Below are positions 62,882 to 64,000 of a DNA stretch of 64,000 bases, piece by piece; position 1 is the first letter of the stretch, and every line of letters begins with the position of its first letter. Both the position numbers and the translations under genes were made by a program. Origin of the DNA: JAHECE01 sp963780675 (GTDB lineage: Bacteria > Actinomycetota > Actinomycetes > Actinomycetales > JAHECE01); assembly GCA_963780675.1 (NCBI GenBank), contig CAWACR010000010.1:496001-560000 (forward strand). Direction: 5' to 3'. A model generated the notes under the pieces. The model searched no databases and was not told where the DNA came from. It saw only the letters and a program-made list of their open reading frames with translations.

Positions 62882-63852
62882 GCCACGCTCCGGCGGTCCT
62901 GTGGCGCGGCGACGTCGGCGAGGACGCGGCCCAGCACGCCCTCGGCGGTGGCGCCGGCGAACTCCGCCTCCGGATCGAGGATGAGCCGGTGGTTCCAGAC
63001 CGGGGAGACGAGCTCCTTGATGTCGTCCGGGAGCACGTAGCTCCGGCCGTGCGCGGCCGCCCAGACCTTCGTCGTGCGGACGAGGGCGAGGGCTCCGCGG
63101 ACGCTGACGCCCAGGCGCGTCTCCGGCGCGGTGCGGGTCTCCTCGGCCAGTCGCGAGACGTAGTCGAGGACGGCGCCGTCGACGTTCACCTCGGCGGCGA
63201 GCTCGGCCATGTCGGACACCGCGCTGGTCGTGATGAGCGGCTTGAGCTGGCTCGCGCGGTCGCGCGTGGCCGCGCCGGCGAGGATCTGCACCGTCGAGGC
63301 GTGGTCCGGGTAGCCGATCGAGGTCTTCATGAGGAAGCGGTCGAGCTGCGCCTCGGGGAGGCGGTACGTGCCGGCCTGCTCGATGGGGTTCTGCGTGGCG
63401 ATGACCATGAACGGTCGGGGCGCCTTGTGGGTGATGCCGTCGACCGTGACCTGGCCCTCCTCCATGACCTCGAGCAGCGCCGACTGCGTCTTGGGCGAGG
63501 CCCGGTTGATCTCGTCCGCGAGCACGATCGAGGCGAAGATCGGGCCCCGGTGGAACTCGAAGCGCTGCGTCGACTGGTCGTAGATCGTCACGCCGGTGAC
63601 GTCGCTGGGCAGCAGGTCCGGGGTGAACTGGATCCGGGTGTTCGTGCCCTGGACCGTGTGGGCGATCGCCCGGGCCAGCGATGTCTTGCCGGTGCCCGGG
63701 GCGTCCTCGAGGAGGAGGTGCCCCTCGGCGAGCATGCAGGTCAGCGCGAGGCGCACCACGCGGGACTTGCCGAGCACCGCCTGGCCGACGTTGCCGACGA
63801 ACTGCTCGAAGGTCCCCTGGAACCAGGCGGCCTGCTCGGTGGTCATGGTCAT
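62878..63852 (-). CDS. MoxR-family AAA+ ATPase
   Basis: 324 residues. Walker A EDAPGTGKTSLARAIAHTVQ, Walker B SIVLADEINRASPKTQSALL and the sensor segment MVIATQNPIEQAGTYRLPEA are MoxR hallmarks. MoxR ATPases act as chaperones that load or activate vWA/DUF58 partners. ATG 63852 (MTMTTEQAAW) has AGAGGA ten bases upstream; the open frame to 63927 is not needed. Confidence 0.95.
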   Translation of the reverse strand: MTMTTEQAAWFQGTFEQFVGNVGQAVLGKSRVVRLALTCMLAEGHLLLEDAPGTGKTSLARAIAHTVQGTNTRIQFTPDLLPSDVTGVTIYDQSTQRFEFHRGPIFASIVLADEINRASPKTQSALLEVMEEGQVTVDGITHKAPRPFMVIATQNPIEQAGTYRLPEAQLDRFLMKTSIGYPDHASTVQILAGAATRDRASQLKPLITTSAVSDMAELAAEVNVDGAVLDYVSRLAEETRTAPETRLGVSVRGALALVRTTKVWAAAHGRSYVLPDDIKELVSPVWNHRLILDPEAEFAGATAEGVLGRVLADVAAPQDRRSVA

Positions 63853-63886
63853 GGGGTGATTCCTCTGCTCGTAGCGGGGATGGGGG

Positions 63887-64000
63887 TCACCAGGTAAGGG
63901 CAGGCGTCTCGTACTTCTCGCCGACACGCAGGCTCACGGTGCTGCCGGGGAAGCCGGAGAAGCAGACGAGCTCGACGGTGCCGTCCGACGGGACGACGAC
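63887..64000 (-). CDS. C-terminal end of a protein upstream of moxR (cut by window edge)
   Basis: The last 37 codons only: VVVPSDGTVELVCFSGFPGS then TVSLRVGEKYETPALTW and a TGA. Beta-rich, suggestive of an Ig-like or fibronectin-like repeat. Clusters of this type in actinobacteria commonly begin with a very large Ig-like/fn3 surface protein, so that is my guess; the fragment alone cannot prove it. It ends 34 bases before the moxR start. Confidence 0.6.
   Translation of the reverse strand, partial: VVVPSDGTVELVCFSGFPGSTVSLRVGEKYETPALTW

Overview
The window is chromosomal DNA from a high-GC actinobacterium. Almost all real genes have G or C at the third codon position. The S14 protein is the zinc-binding type, GTG and TTG starts are common, and genes join through GTGA/ATGA stop-start overlaps. 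Gene order (tRNA-Trp-secE-nusG-rplKA-rplJL-rpoBC, then rpsL-rpsG-fusA-tuf, then the S10-spc block) and the murB/HadAB-like/rpmG/tRNA-Met-Thr neighbourhood point to Actinomycetia. A Micrococcales relative (Cellulomonadaceae or Promicromonosporaceae type) is my best guess, inferred without a search.

Layout. Bases 1-12000 (minus strand) hold the S10/spc/alpha-type operon rpsJ to secY-adk-map. Bases 12274-16584 (minus) hold the str operon. Bases 16984-18300 (plus) hold a lone GPH-type sugar transporter between rpoC and rpsL. Bases 18391-29896 (minus) hold rpoBC, the L10 and L11 operons, nusG and secE, followed by tRNA-Trp. Bases 30321-39222 hold an aminotransferase, an adenosine deaminase, murB, two YbjJ-like MFS paralogues facing a LacI regulator, two MaoC-fold hydratase genes and rpmG. 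Bases 39287-44861 hold tRNA-Met, tRNA-Thr and tRNA-Tyr, a YajQ protein, htpX, a FprA-like reductase, a Ddn-like protein and a RarD-like permease.

Bases 44827-64000 (minus) are the accessory part. This is a tightly overlapped gene train: an Ig/adhesin-like C-terminus (cut by the window edge), MoxR, DUF58, transglutaminase, RDD-FHA, PP2C, FHA, Ser/Thr kinase with an fn3 domain, an FHA protein with a C-terminal helical domain, an EssC-like three-ATPase FtsK/SpoIIIE protein, a WXG100 protein, two large proteins with WXG-like N-termini, a 60-residue coupled ORF between them, and a small LpqN-like protein. I read it as a minimal type VII (WXG100) secretion locus wired to a phospho-threonine signalling module. 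No EccB, EccD, EccE or mycosin gene is visible. The two large WXG proteins are the best effector candidates.

Sequence quality matters here. Eight genes (rplD, rplC, tuf, the aminotransferase, htpX, fprA, the EssC-like gene, the FHA/helical gene) and one large WXG gene carry single-base indels, 25 in all by my reading. Nearly all can be explained as a one-base change in a short G or C run. Because rplC, rplD and tuf are essential and otherwise perfectly conserved, these are most likely base-calling or assembly errors, not pseudogenes. I annotate those genes over their full span.
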